Assembly: GCF_043641665.1 (NCBI RefSeq)
Contig: NC_092184.1
Coordinates: forward strand, 67,001 to 131,000
DNA from: Enoplosus armatus
Taxonomy: Eukaryota > Chordata > Actinopteri > Centrarchiformes > Enoplosidae
Direction: 5' to 3'
DNA length: 64,000 bases
Each line of letters starts with the position of its first letter. Positions within the stretch are counted from its first letter, which is position 1. The notes under the pieces were generated by a model. It saw only the letters and a program-made list of their open reading frames with translations. It searched no databases and was not told the DNA's origin. Shown in pieces: positions 35,801-44,046 of the stretch. Position numbers and translations under genes: made by a program.

Positions 35801-38800
35801 TCTCCTGATTTACAAGACTACTGTTATTGGTCAGGTCATTGTCTAGTAGTTAATGACCAAGGATGGTTTTCTCCCCTTCAGCAACGAGAAAGAAGCTGTT
35901 TGAAATTGCCAGAACGTTCTCAGAAAAGACAAAGAGGAGAAGGTCAAAAAGGAGGATGCTCCTGAAGCACCATTCGTATCCTTTGCTTTATCTTGGTCAG
36001 ATTATCTGGCTAACATTACTTTTTTGTTGTAAGGTCATAAAGTAGCAACATCTTATTCACTTACCATGATCATATGCCATTAAAAAAAGGAAATGTATTA
36101 ATTCACCCAATAAAAGCATTTTTACTTTATACATTCTTGTCCTCCATGAGTGCAACAACCAGAGGCATAAAATGCATATTGTCTTGTCTTAGTGCTGTTT
36201 GTTTCTTTACTGCTGGTGGAACAAGTGATATACATGTGGAGGAAAGCAAAATCATCATCTCTGAGGATGCATTTTACATGTTCAAAGTCTTACATTATCT
36301 ACATGAAGCCCTTCCATACATCGCCATTATTATTATAAATATTGTTGAGGTTTCTGCTGCTCGCGTACATCATCAGCCATGAAGCAGCCCTTTTTTTTTA
36401 TGAGTCTGTGAATTATGAGACTGATCTGACTTGCAAGACTGGAGTTTTGGAGTTCTTAACTAAGCTCTTCTCTAGATTGGGCACAGCCAACTCCACAGCC
36501 AATCTCCTCGACGATGTAGAGGGAAACCCCTGTGGTAAGAAATGCATGTCACCCACACAATGTAAAACATTTTGGTTTTGTCACAATGTTACAGAGCAGT
36601 GGTTCCTAACTGGTCTAGCTTCAGGGTCCAAATGTTCCCTCAGACAGCAGGTCACAGTTAGTAACTTGTCATCCATACATTCTGCCTGTCAGAGGATTCA
36701 AACCCAGAAACATAGGAGACAGAGCTAACCACTGAGCTACACTTCAATTTTAATTCACAAAATGAAACTAAAATAAATAAGTACAACTGCTTAAAGCTTG
36801 TTTAAAGATTTTAAAGGTGACATGAAAAACTCACTTTTTCAGTGTGGGTCTCTGCTGTGCGGACAAGCCCAAAAACTGTTAAATGAAACAACCCAGTCTG
36901 TTTTTTGTGCGCTGCCTATGTCAGAAAATGCGTGATTCTTTTGATGCAAGATGTTAGTTTTCGTTGATGAAAAACTACATTTTTGTTTTAATTAATAAAT
37001 GTTTCACTTTTATTACTGAAAACCGTATTCATTATGGAAGGACGCATTATCTATGACAGAAATAGCAGGAAGCGCAGGGATCGGATTTAAGTGCAGCGGA
37101 CCTTGAGACCACCTGCTTCAAGACAACCACCATCGTACGTGAACTAAAAAGGTCTGCAGTGTCTTGTCTGAACGACTATCACCCTGTGGCACTCACCCCC
37201 ATTGTTATGAAGTGCTTTGAGAAACTGATTCTCCAGAACATCAAAAACATCTCAACTAGCCTGGACCTCACCAGTTTGCATACAGAACCAACCGATCCAC
37301 AGAGGGTGCCATCTCCACTGCTCTCCACTCATGGTAACACCTACATCAGAATGCTGTTTGTTGATTTCAACTCAGCATCCAACACAATCTCCCCCATGAA
37401 ACTGAGCACTGGGCTTGAGTTGCAGACGAAACTACAATCATCATGAGTATTCATATCGGGAGGAAATCAACAATCTTGCAGAGTGGTGTGCAGAGAACAA
37501 CCTACCACCCAATGTCAAAACCAAAGAGCTGATCGTTGATTTGAGGAAAAAGGAGGCAAGACAGACACCCCTGTCAACATCAGTTGACCTAAATGGTAAA
37601 TGCACTACCATGCCGCCTGACTACAGATCAGAAAATACTACATAAAATCTTAGTATTTGGTATGTCCCGCTTTTGCTTTAATGACAGCATGCACTCCAGG
37701 TGGCATGGACTCCACAAGTTTGTGCAAAACCTGATGACCTATGTTATCCCAGCATGATTTGACAATGTTCCAAAGGGCTTCTTGTGATGTCACAGAATGC
37801 TTGGCTTTCTGAATCTTCAAGTGCCCCCATAAATAGTTCATTGGGGTTGAGGTCAGGTGACTGTGGAGGAAAGTCCATGACAGTCACGACTCCTTGGTCT
37901 TCTTTGGTCTTCAAGTAGTTCTTGCAAAGCTCTGAGGCGTGTTTAGGGTCATTGTCCTGCTGTAGTATGAATCCCTCTCCACAAATATGCAAACCAGAAG
38001 GTATAGCATGTTTCTGAAGAATGGAGTGGTATTTCTCCTTGGTCAGGGTGTAGTTGATTCAGTGCAGGTGTCCAACTCCAGTAGGCAAAACACCCCCAGA
38101 CTTGAATATTCCCACACCATGTTTCACTGTTCAACTGTTTGAAGTTTGATCTCAAACTTGGATTCATCAGTAAATGTGTCATCCACAGTAAAATGCTGGT
38201 ATTTCTTAGCCCACCCCAAGCCTTTGGCCTTGTTTCCCTTTATGAGAAGTGGTTTAGAAACTGCTGCTTGTCCTCTGAGACCACAAGACAGCCTTCTTTT
38301 GACAGTACTTTTGCTGATTGGAGTCTTGCGTTCTTTATTTAGCAAATTCTGTATCTGTGATAAAGTTGCTTTTTTTTTTATCTATCAGGGAAGTAAGATT
38401 GATGTATTCTGATAATTTCGTCATGAAAATTATGAAATCCAAAGGGCACAGAAATCTTATTTTAAATGTTTTAATGACACCAGTGGCCATTAAGTGAACG
38501 GCAGTCAGCATCCTGTTGCTCATGGCCGCACTCTGTAGGCGCGAGCGAGCCAAAACAGTGAAGTGACATACACCACACTGATTTACTTTGATTTACAATC
38601 ATATTTACAATAACGTTACTTACTATATGTTCCTATATTTTGACTAGACCATTGGCTCCACAAGTTACTTCATCAACTAACATTATGAAGCAACCAGCAC
38701 CAGATCCATGGCTAGTTAACGTTATCTTAGCTCAGATTACAGTTAGCGTATTGTCCACCCCTGCCTTGCATTGTTCTTGGCTTGTAGAAAGCAATCTTAA

Positions 38801-41800
38801 GTTATACACTAAGGTTGGGAGATACGAAAAGTGGTTAAAAAGTCCTTTATGTATTAACACAAAAGAATGGCTCTATAGATATTGAATGCATTCTATTATG
38901 AGGACACATTCAAACACACAGGTTCAGGGCCAGGGTGGTCCACCATGCAAAATTGTTCATTCTGAAGCTGCTGTAGTTTTCTTGCAACCTAGTATATTTG
39001 AAAGTGTAAGTGACATGGAATGAAATATAATGACTGTAATACTACAATTTCATTCACAGAGCACGCATACTACCGGTGGTCTTTTTATGGACATTCTCTG
39101 GCTCTGTAGGCATTGTTTCACAATTCTCACAAATACACCTGTGCCAGGAAAGGTGGAAACATTACAGGTGTAGTTTATTTGAATGTTTCATTTCTATTTA
39201 GGACATAGGTCATCAAAAGCTATAACTCAATAATATTAAATTACATGTACCAGACGATGAGCAGTTTGTAAATGTTAAGTTCATAATGTTAATGTAATTT
39301 TAATAATTGTGGTATACATATGTGACGGCAAGTTTTGAGGAGTTTGCAGACATTTCTACTCCCACTGTTCAGCCAAGTGGCAGGTGTTGTTGTCGTGACA
39401 ACATTGGTGACTGTTGCCAAAGAAATAGCTTAATAACGTATAACATTACTCAATTAATTTCAATGTCTGGTCGTGACACTGAAACCTCATAAAACACTGT
39501 CCTTCACTTGCAGTAGTTTGTCCTCTACACAAACTTGGCCACCTCAGTTAGCATGACTTTAGCCAACATACCCACATTCAAAAAGAAAAAGACATGGCGA
39601 AGTGATATAAAGTCCATTGGGAAACGTCCTGGTGTATCCTTAATGCTTCAACTTGTGTGGGAGACTTTTCTTGCTTAGCACCTGACTGTGTTTTCACTAG
39701 CAGCCAATCAGTGGTTACCATGGTAGCACAGAGCCCTAGCCGCATGGGCACACCCTCTGGGAGAGAGGGCGTGGAGAGAGGTGGCTTATTTGCATTTACA
39801 ACAACTAACACTTAAACTGCAGGCAGGGTCAACAGGGTGCTGTCATGATTGATACTTGTGGTACTTAAACCCAAGCATGTCACAGACATTTTGTTAAGGG
39901 AACAGTATGAACTTGTTAAAAAGGGGTCAAATATGTCACCTTTAAAAGCAGTTGCAACTTATTGAGGCTACTAAAACTATTTTTAGAAATACATACCCCA
40001 TATCATGTTGGCCTTTAAATGTGGTTGAGTTTCAGGCAGAGATCAGTTCAGCTTTTTCACTTTGTGTGGGCATTTATTGAAACACAATGTGCAGCAGAGG
40101 GACAAAAGAATAACGGCAACCCAACACCTGACCCAACCACCCCGTATATACTCTCCCTCCGACTGAATTAGGGTGGACTAAACCATAGTGAGGAAGTTCA
40201 CATTGATATTCAATTCACATTAATATTCTATTGAAAGTAATATTTACACATTATAAAATTTACTTCTTAAAACAATAAGCAACAACATATCTATGTAATA
40301 TGTGGCCTCTAGAAAACACATATTATAGAAAACAAATAATGCTCAAACATGGAACAAGCAGGAAGTATAAATTGCTTTGAGTCCTACAGTGAACTCTTTT
40401 GCTTGAGGAAGAGGAAACAGGTGAGTAACCCAGGTAAGACAACATACATTTCAAATATGTTAGCAGTTCTAAGCGGACCATCTAACAACAGACAGCCGGC
40501 ATGCCTGCTTGAGGTGGTATCCCAACTGCTAATTTATGTTTCAAGCTTCATGAAAGACTGGCTCCCATGGCTATCAAGAACTGCAGACCTCCTATGTTGC
40601 ACTAGCAAAAACATTAATGCACATTTAGCATGATATACAACAACATGCAATTGAGGATTGAGATTGTCAGAACCTGTATCAGTGCGTTGTAAAGGAAGTG
40701 GGACGTGGTACTTTACGATTTAAAAGCACTTTCAGAGAAATTCTGAAAGTGCTTTTATAGTTGACAAATCTTGCCTAAAAAGAATTTGGAAGATATCTAC
40801 TTGATTCGTCTGACTTGGTCTTCTGAAGGTTTTGAGATTTGGGCAGATATTAGGACTCTCACTTATAAAGTTGTGCCTAGTGTAGGAAATACCTTTTGTG
40901 TCATATTGTACCTGCTCTTCTATTTACAAAATGTATTTAGATAAAGACATGCATTCCAACGGTGTCAAATGACATTGATCATAAAACACTACTATATAAT
41001 GAAATAATTAAAATAATAAAACCAGACTGTATGGTCTACTGTTATGATGACCCAAAGCTCCATCCACCTCCACCCACCACCCTCTGTATCCAATACCTCT
41101 TTTTGAGTACCTGCTATTGTGAATATCTTTGACAAATCTAAATAAACGTGACTTATTTTTTGGCAATACACACATAACATATGTTATAACATATGTTTTT
41201 TCTGTCTGTGTCCAGAGGAAGATGGTCAGCCTAGAAGAGCAAACACTCAGGAGACTCAAGAGAATGAACAACGCAATGAGCCAACAACATCATGGTAAGA
41301 TACTCCTCAGACATTCCAAGGTGGGCTTCAAATGGGTTATTAAGACCATTTTTAAGGTCCAAAATGTGAATCCAAATGTATGTAACAGAGCTTTGGGTTT
41401 TTTTCCTACCTTATTGATCATCTCATGACCCCCCAGATTTATTTTGTGACCCACTGGACTAAACTACCCAACTGAATATAATGTGCTAGCTCCTCCTTGA
41501 CCAGCTGCAACTGTCACAGCAACCTGGAAGGAAGAGAGCCAGGATAAGAGCTAAGCTAACCCAGCTTGGACCTAATACCATGACCCAACCTACTTCTGGC
41601 TAATGTCCGGTCGCAGGAAATAAAACGCATGAAATACTCCTAAATCAGAGACTGGCTCCACCACAACATCCTGGATCAAGCTATTGCACTTGACATGCAG
41701 ACCTGATGTCGAGTTTTTCAAGTCAACCATATTCTATTCCCACAGGGTTCACCAGCGTTTTTGTTGCTTCTGTTTCAAGATTCAAAAAAACTTTGAATTT

Positions 41801-43039
41801 ACAATCCCCCAGATGCAAATTTTAAAAAATCCTACTTACTCCCAGCTCAGTAAAAAGGGCCGGTACGCCACATCAATCTTGAGGAATATACATCATCAGT
41901 GACATTATACATCAGCAAATGTGTTGATGATGTTGTGATCACAAAGACAATAAAATCATTCCCCAACCCAGAAAGCATAGATGAATGGTGAGGTGAGACC
42001 TAATCCAGAGCCATAAAAGCTGCCTTTTGGTAAAGTAAAGCTTACAGCATCACTAGAAGCAAGTCCGAAAGCTGGCATCAAGGAGGAAAAGCGGAGACAT
42101 CAGGAGAGACTGGAGAGAGTGATTCAGACCATCACAGGCTACAAGAGCAGGAGTGGCCCCGTCATGTGTGAGGCAAAGTTGCCAGATGGACTTAATACAT
42201 TTTATTGAATTCAATTGAATTCAGTTTTATTTATATAGCGTCAAATCACAACAAAAGTCATCTCATGACACTTTACAAATACAGCAGATCTAGACCGTAC
42301 TCTTTGTAATATTATTACAGAGACCCAACAGTTTTGTTCCTTCTGAAAAAAGGAACAAAACTATACTGTCAGTGCTTGAGACTATGAGGTCGCCCCACCA
42401 ATTGTACACTGGACGTACAATTCGTGGATAAGATTTGCAACAAAAGTATTTATCTTAACACGTTCTGAGACTTTGTTAGGTAAATGACTTTATGCTCACT
42501 TTGATCGCCTCAACAAAGAGACAGCTATGAAGTCTACTCCGCCTCCAGAGTATCAGCCACTGTTAAGCTTTTTTCATGCTTTCTTCGTCCGCAAGGGTGC
42601 CGCGAGGTAAATGTCATCATCTGCCGATGTACGCAGAAAGTATGTCTGAGGCTTCAGTATCCCTGACAGCTGCCCTCACACATCTTGAAAGTAACAAAAC
42701 CCACATCAGAATGCTGTTTGTTGGTTTAAACAAGGATGATCTCCATCACAAGGTTACATTTTAATAAATCACTCATTTAATGCAGCAGTACGCTAAGTGA
42801 CCCAAATCAAACACAACTGCGATGTTGGTGGCCAACAGATACACGCTGGGTCTGGCTAAATGCTCAAGGTGGATCCTCCAGCGGTGCTCTCCCCATTCAC
42901 TTAAGAACTTTAACCTTCAGGGAGGTGTGTGCGGTCACATCTTGTAACAGCAGAAAGGTGCTCATTCAGTTTTTTTTAAGTTTTGAGGAGCACAGTGGGA
43001 CAGAGGGGCTGAGTGGACTGGATATATTATTCTTTTAGA
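20522..43039 (+). CDS. cuedc1: cuedc1, CUE-domain-containing protein 1 (whole coding span, spliced)
   Basis: Nine coding exons (20522-20827, 21424-21551, 25220-25346, 33149-33413, 35418-35483, 35715-35795, 35882-35975, 36476-36534, 41216-41294) join in consistent phase with GT-AG borders to about 401 residues; human CUEDC1 is of similar length. The order is a Ser/Gly-rich N-terminus, a CUE domain at residues 40-83 with the MFP motif at 52-54 and LL at 79-80 (the ubiquitin-binding surface of CUE folds), an acidic [10 protein letters not shown] stretch, a proline-rich PPPVYSPP segment, [20 protein letters not shown], a coiled-coil-like [18 protein letters not shown] region, a basic [20 protein letters not shown] segment, and [11 protein letters not shown] near the end. 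CUEDC1 is a putative ubiquitin-binding protein of poorly known function. The start is the first ATG after the acceptor at 20218. The stop TGA is split: TG at 41293-41294 and A at 43039. Confidence 0.95.
21424..21551 (+). CDS. cuedc1: cuedc1 coding exon (acidic and proline-rich)
   Basis: Flanked by TTTCAG and GTAAGG. It reads [20 protein letters not shown]... to PPTPPPR, ending in phase 2. Confidence 0.95.
22386..24015 (+). mobile_element. Complete Tc1-like transposon, apparently intact
   Basis: The element is bounded by TA at 22384-22385 and 24016-24017. Its 1630 bases have long inverted repeats of about 210 bases: CAGTGGCTTGCAAAAGTATT at the left, the reverse complement at the right end, with a second internal copy of CAAAAGTATTCAGCCCCC at 22582 and its inverse near 23810. 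The arms look nearly identical, for example the A-rich AAAAAAAAAATTTACAAATA versus its mirror. The central frame is an uninterrupted transposase. Nothing in it looks broken, which implies a recent insertion. Confidence 0.95.
22778..23797 (+). CDS. Tc1 transposase, DD34E, 339 residues
   Basis: The enzyme cuts and pastes its own element at TA sites. Start chosen at ATG 22778, because the sequence [20 protein letters not shown] is the usual family N-terminus; the frame extends upstream without an ATG. Two helix-turn-helix regions ([17 protein letters not shown] near residue 30; a second near 80-110) precede the catalytic triad: D in VLWSDETK, D in FQQDNDPKH, and E in [11 protein letters not shown], with 34 residues between the second D and E. 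A glycine-rich [11 protein letters not shown] box is present. Length matches the usual 340 residues and there is no stop or frameshift, so activity is plausible. Confidence 0.96.
   Translation: MMSKEHTRQVRDKVVEKFKAGLGYKKISQALNISRSAVQSIIRKWKLYGTTANLPRHGRPPKLTGRTRRALIRDAAKRPMVTLDELQRSTAQVGESVHRTTISHALHKSGLYGRVARRKPLLKENHKKSRLQFARSHMGDTANMWKKVLWSDETKIEPFGLNAKRYVWRKTNTAHHSKHTIPTVKHGGGSIMLWGCFSSAGTGKMVRVDGKMDGAKYRAILEENLLESAKDLRLGRRFTFQQDNDPKHKARATMEWFKTKHIHVLEWPSQSPDLNPIENLWQDLKTAVHKRSPSNLTELELFCKEEWAKISVSRCAKLVETYPKRLAAVLAAKGGSTKY
24992..25060 (+). mobile_element. LINE 3'-end fragment with (TTCTGA)n tail
   Basis: GCAAATTCCTTGTAATGTAT, GTTACTTGGCAATAAACAGT and TTCTGATTCTG repeats are the exact reverse complement of the 3' end of the LINE at 30643-30712. 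It is a 70-base, severely 5'-truncated insertion of that family. Confidence 0.9.
25220..25346 (+). CDS. cuedc1: cuedc1 coding exon ([17 protein letters not shown])
   Basis: Acceptor TCTCATAG, donor AAG|GTAAAA. It reads [19 protein letters not shown] through LPQQFDSIK and is highly recognisable as CUEDC1. It ends in phase 0. Confidence 0.95.
26801..26852. repeat. (TA)n microsatellite, insertion site of a Tc1-type element
   Basis: About 26 TA units end exactly at the left end of the element at 26853; a shorter TA run follows its right end (28102-28118). Confidence 0.95.
26853..28100 (-). mobile_element. Complete Tc1/mariner-type transposon with short inverted repeats
   Basis: Inverted ends CACTATATTGCCAAAAGTAT (26853 on) and its reverse complement (ending 28100) enclose 1248 bases. 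The left flank is TA; the right flank is TG, most simply a mutated TA. One uninterrupted transposase fills most of the element on the minus strand. This is a family different from the one at 22386, as the ends and the protein are unlike. Confidence 0.93.
26935..27966 (-). CDS. Tc1-type transposase, DD34E, 343 residues, intact
   Basis: Start chosen at the ATG complementary to 27964-27966, giving [20 protein letters not shown]; the frame is open upstream but that part lies in the leader. A helix-turn-helix ([20 protein letters not shown]), a GRPRKM AT-hook-like box (PRSGRPRK) and a second DNA-binding half are followed by the catalytic [20 protein letters not shown] and [11 protein letters not shown]. 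The spacing of the last two is 34. It ends AAKGGPTSY. The length is normal and no lesion is seen. Confidence 0.95.
   Translation of the reverse strand: MGRSQELSEFQRGTVIGCHLCNKSSREISSLLNIPQSTISGIITKWKRLGTTATQPRSGRPRKMTERGQRMLRRIVRRGRKLSAESIATDLQTSCGLQISSRTMRRELHGMGFHGRAAASKPYITKCNAKRRMQWCKARRHWTLEQWRRVLWSDESHFTIWRSDGRVWVWRLPGERYLSDCIVPSVKFGGGGIMVWGCFSGTGLGPLVPVKGTLNASAYQEILNNSMLPTLWEQFGDGPFLFQHDCAPVHKARSIKTWMRQFGVDELDRPAQSPDLNPIEHLWDELMRRLRARPSRPTSVCDLTNALLEEWSKIPINTLLNRVESLPRRVEAVIAAKGGPTSY
30098..30632. mobile_element. MITE with 15-bp inverted ends
   Basis: GCCTCATGCAAGAAC at 30098-30112 and GTTCTTGCATGAGGC at 30618-30632 are perfect inverted copies 535 bases end to end. The interior is AT-rich and non-coding. 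The superfamily is not determined; no clear target duplication can be read. Confidence 0.8.
30643..31745 (-). mobile_element. 5'-truncated LINE, C-terminal reverse transcriptase
   Basis: The minus strand holds an open frame from 31752 to 30943. It carries [15 protein letters not shown] (motif B), [13 protein letters not shown] (motif C with the catalytic FADD), [31 protein letters not shown], and a C-terminal segment ending [14 protein letters not shown]. The motif A half is missing, so it is truncated at about 31745. The 3' end is a CTGATT-type microsatellite (GAATCA on the + strand) at 30643-30661. The frame is clean to the normal C-terminus, so the insertion is fairly young. Rex1/Babar or a related CR1-group clade is likely. 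Confidence 0.88.
32557..32642. repeat. Perfect palindrome, 26-bp arms
   Basis: Arms 32557-32582 (ACTAGAATAGAATAGATCTT...) and 32617-32642 are exact inverted copies around a 34-base loop. The right arm looks like a LINE 3' end with an ATTCT tail (ACAATGACAATAAAGATCT), so the structure may be two such ends joined head to head. Confidence 0.93.
33149..33413 (+). CDS. cuedc1: cuedc1 coding exon (Ser-rich, then helical ELQRNREFL)
   Basis: Acceptor TTTACTTCAG, donor G|GTATGA. It starts [20 protein letters not shown], a low-complexity serine run longer than I recall in the mammalian protein, then [19 protein letters not shown] and [17 protein letters not shown]. It ends in phase 1. Confidence 0.95.
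33610..34168. mobile_element. TTAA-flanked MITE (about 0.56 kb)
   Basis: TTAA at 33610-33613 is followed by AGGTTCCCTGTGGAGTTTTT. TTAA at 34165-34168 is preceded by AAAACTCCACAGGGCACCTT, so the ends are inverted copies over about 20 bases with one mismatch. A TTAA duplication is the habit of piggyBac and Kolobok elements. The interior lacks a transposase. Confidence 0.7.
33774..33913 (+). ncRNA. Hammerhead-ribozyme-like RNA fold
   Basis: Reading 5' to 3': stem III strand ACCAAGGTGATG (33774-33785); candidate cleavage triplet GTT (33785-33787); stem I strand from about 33790 (AAAGTGACAATGCACGACAC); stem I return strand (TGGTGTTGTGCATTGACACT, 33851 on); core CTGATGA (33876-33882); stem II GAGCA-GTTG-TGCTC (33884-33897); core GAAA (33898-33901); stem III return CGTCACCTTGGT (33902-33913). 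Stem I pairs about 20 of 22 positions; stem III pairs 12 with one G-U. This is the correct circular order of a hammerhead. One extra A (33883) sits between CTGATGA and stem II, and the base of stem I has an imperfect TTT/TGT joint; both could weaken cleavage. Penelope-like elements and other retroelements are known to carry such ribozymes. It lies inside a MITE in a cuedc1 intron, in sense orientation. Confidence 0.6.
35418..35483 (+). CDS. cuedc1: cuedc1 coding exon ([10 protein letters not shown])
   Basis: Acceptor TTTTTAG, donor ACAG|GTAGAT. It reads [20 protein letters not shown] and ST; 66 bases, phase 1 in and out, so skipping it would keep the frame. Confidence 0.93.
35715..35795 (+). 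CDS. cuedc1: cuedc1 coding exon ([12 protein letters not shown])
   Basis: Acceptor GTGTGCAG, donor AAAT|GTAAGT. It reads [20 protein letters not shown] and KLKHMGK; 81 bases, phase 1 in and out. Confidence 0.94.
35882..35975 (+). CDS. cuedc1: cuedc1 coding exon ([15 protein letters not shown])
   Basis: Acceptor CCCCTTCAG, donor CATTC|GTATCC. The intron before it is only 86 bases. It reads [20 protein letters not shown] then a strongly basic [11 protein letters not shown], a possible nuclear-localisation-like stretch. It ends in phase 2. Confidence 0.94.
36476..36534 (+). CDS. cuedc1: cuedc1 coding exon ([11 protein letters not shown])
   Basis: Acceptor TTCTCTAG, donor TGTG|GTAAGA. It reads [19 protein letters not shown], one of the most conserved C-terminal blocks of the family. 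It ends in phase 1. Confidence 0.94.
36594..36742 (-). mobile_element. tRNA-derived SINE or tRNA relic
   Basis: On the minus strand, GTGTAGCTCAGTGGTTAGC opens at 36742. It contains an A-box match TAGCTCAGTGG (36729-36739) and a B-box match GGTTTGAATCC (36694-36704), 24 bases apart, the internal pol III promoter pattern of a tRNA. The acceptor arm does not close, so it is not a working tRNA gene. The tail down to about 36594 is presumed SINE body. It lies just after a cuedc1 exon. Confidence 0.5.
37130..37645 (+). mobile_element. LINE reverse transcriptase fragment, broken
   Basis: [20 protein letters not shown] (37171 on) is RT motif 1; [18 protein letters not shown] (37351 on) is motif A with SA-F changed to [23 protein letters not shown] (37477 on, other frame) is the region after motif C. 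Motifs B and C are deleted. The fragment ends against the Tc1 relic. Confidence 0.8.
37646..38410 (-). mobile_element. Tc1-like transposon relic
   Basis: Minus-strand blocks in order: [44 protein letters not shown] (first D region), [29 protein letters not shown] (second D), [12 protein letters not shown] (where NPIE is usual, the glutamate displaced or lost) and [14 protein letters not shown] at the C-terminus (37650). Several frame changes separate them. Both inverted repeats and the N-terminus are missing. Same family as 10680-11620. Confidence 0.88.
40721..40757. repeat. Perfect 16-bp hairpin with 5-base loop
   Basis: TAAAAGCACTTTCAGA (40721-40736), loop GAAAT, then TCTGAAAGTGCTTTTA (40742-40757). 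Pairing stops beyond the arms, so it is short for a microRNA precursor. It lies in a cuedc1 intron. Confidence 0.9.
41216..41294 (+). CDS. cuedc1: cuedc1 last coding exon
   Basis: Acceptor GTGTCCAG, donor CATG|GTAAGA. In phase it reads [20 protein letters not shown] and NEPTTS, then TG. The EED-x-x-RR start lines up with the DEDFRGRR C-terminus of mammalian CUEDC1. The TG becomes TGA with the first base of either exon 43039 or exon 44047. If the intron is retained the text is TGG TAA, which also stops. Confidence 0.85.
41540..42740 (+). mobile_element. LINE relic with L2 fragment inside
   Basis: LLLANVRSQ (about 41595) is an endonuclease N-terminal motif. [20 protein letters not shown], near 41890-41950, is the linker after the endonuclease. 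[20 protein letters not shown] (about 42680) is the RT motif A region, with its aspartate replaced. Stops and shifts are frequent. An L2 3' end lies inside at 42221-42336. Confidence 0.65.
42221..42336 (-). mobile_element. L2 LINE 3'-end fragment
   Basis: TTTATTTATATAGCGTCAAA, TCATCTCATGACACTTTACA and TATTACAGAGACCCAACAGT match the L2 3' terminus at 48466 and 52600. Only the last 115 bases are present. Confidence 0.85.
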
Positions 43040-43122
43040 ATGAAGGAGCAGAGAAGTTGAACCTAGAGCAGATTGAGGAGGACTTCAAAGTGCTTAATAC
43101 TCGCAGAATGTCATTCAGACAG
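43039..43122 (+). other. cuedc1: Probable cuedc1 downstream exon (3' UTR or alternative coding)
   Basis: TTCTTTTAG precedes and GTGGGT follows this 84-base segment. Read from its first base it is fully open: [20 protein letters not shown] and TRRMSFRQ, a plausible acidic helix. But the preceding coding exon arrives in phase 2, and TG plus the first A makes TGA. So it is either the first 3' UTR exon, or a coding exon of an isoform whose upstream junction I did not find. Confidence 0.5.
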
Positions 43123-43433
43123 GTGGGTAGAACAACAAACTCGCCAATAATTGCAACTCACTTACCAGATGAGAGCATCAACGACCAATACATTGCCTAG
43201 CAAAGTACCATCCTTTGTGTGTGTACTATGGTGTGTAAAAACTTGCTTTAATATGTGTGTTTGGCTGCAGCCACTGTTGAGTTTATATTGTTTATACATC
43301 TATTTCAACATATATATTGTGTGTTCTCCACACATCAGAGTGAGGCGATACAACCATTTTTACTTCTAAAGCTTTCTAAGGTTGTTAAAGGCAGAGCATT
43401 TCAATACTACCAAAGACACTCTAGTTTTAGAGT

Positions 43434-43666
43434 GGGCTAACTAACAATGTATTATCCCTGTATAATAACACTTTGTTTTTAAAAGTAAAATGCATTTGTC
43501 CTTTGTATTTGTTAACAGCATCCTTTAATCCACTGAGAGGAACACTAGATTAATAATGACCTTATTAACCTTTGTTACTTTGTTTTGTTAATCATATTGT
43601 AATATTTAGGTTTTGGGGTTTTTTTTAAACATCAGGGGTTATGTAACTGGAATTCTTATGTGTCTG
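43434..43666 (+). repeat. Local duplication, copy 1
   Basis: Runs from GGGCTAACT through CATCCTTTAATCCACTGAGA and CATCAGGGGTTATGTAACTG. It is paralogous to 44230-44596 about 0.8 kb downstream, in the same orientation. Confidence 0.92.
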
Positions 43667-44046
43667 AGGCTGCAACATAATAAGATTGGCACATCATAAC
43701 ATTTCAAATGTGACTCTTAGGCGCACATGACCTTTAGAAAAGCACGCCAAGTACACATTTTTATTTCAATATTTACAATTCAATTCAACAAGCAAGTATG
43801 AGCCCTGTATCTGACTTAATCTGTGTCTGAATTAAATGTACATACTGGCTATCTTCCTCTACCTATCTGCTTTCTTGCTCTCAACAAAGCTAAAAATAAA
43901 AATGTCCTTTTCCAAACACTTGATCACTGTGCTTTCTGTAGTACTGTCAGACAGAACTTTTCAAAAGCTGCTAAGTAAGGCACAGACAATTACTTTTTTA
44001 TTTTGGGACGAAAATCCTAATCATCCGGACTCTCTTCTGATTTCAG

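Larger units (their letters stand above)
36811..39945. mobile_element. TTAA-flanked DNA transposon carrying nested debris
   Basis: TTAA at 36811-36814 and 39942-39945 enclose inverted ends AGGTGACAT / ATGTCACCT. The 3127-base interior holds a LINE RT fragment (37130-37645), a Tc1 relic (37646-38410) and about 1.5 kb of unassigned sequence. A TTAA duplication suggests Kolobok or piggyBac. No complete transposase is visible. It fills most of the cuedc1 intron 36535-41215. Confidence 0.65.

Noticed and set aside
38640..38885. 81-codon frame as a transposase piece of the TTAA element
   Set aside because: There is a faint resemblance to zinc-finger transposase text, but no motif firm enough to support a call.
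40721..40757. microRNA precursor
   Set aside because: The stem is 16 bp and does not extend; too short for Dicer-type precursors.
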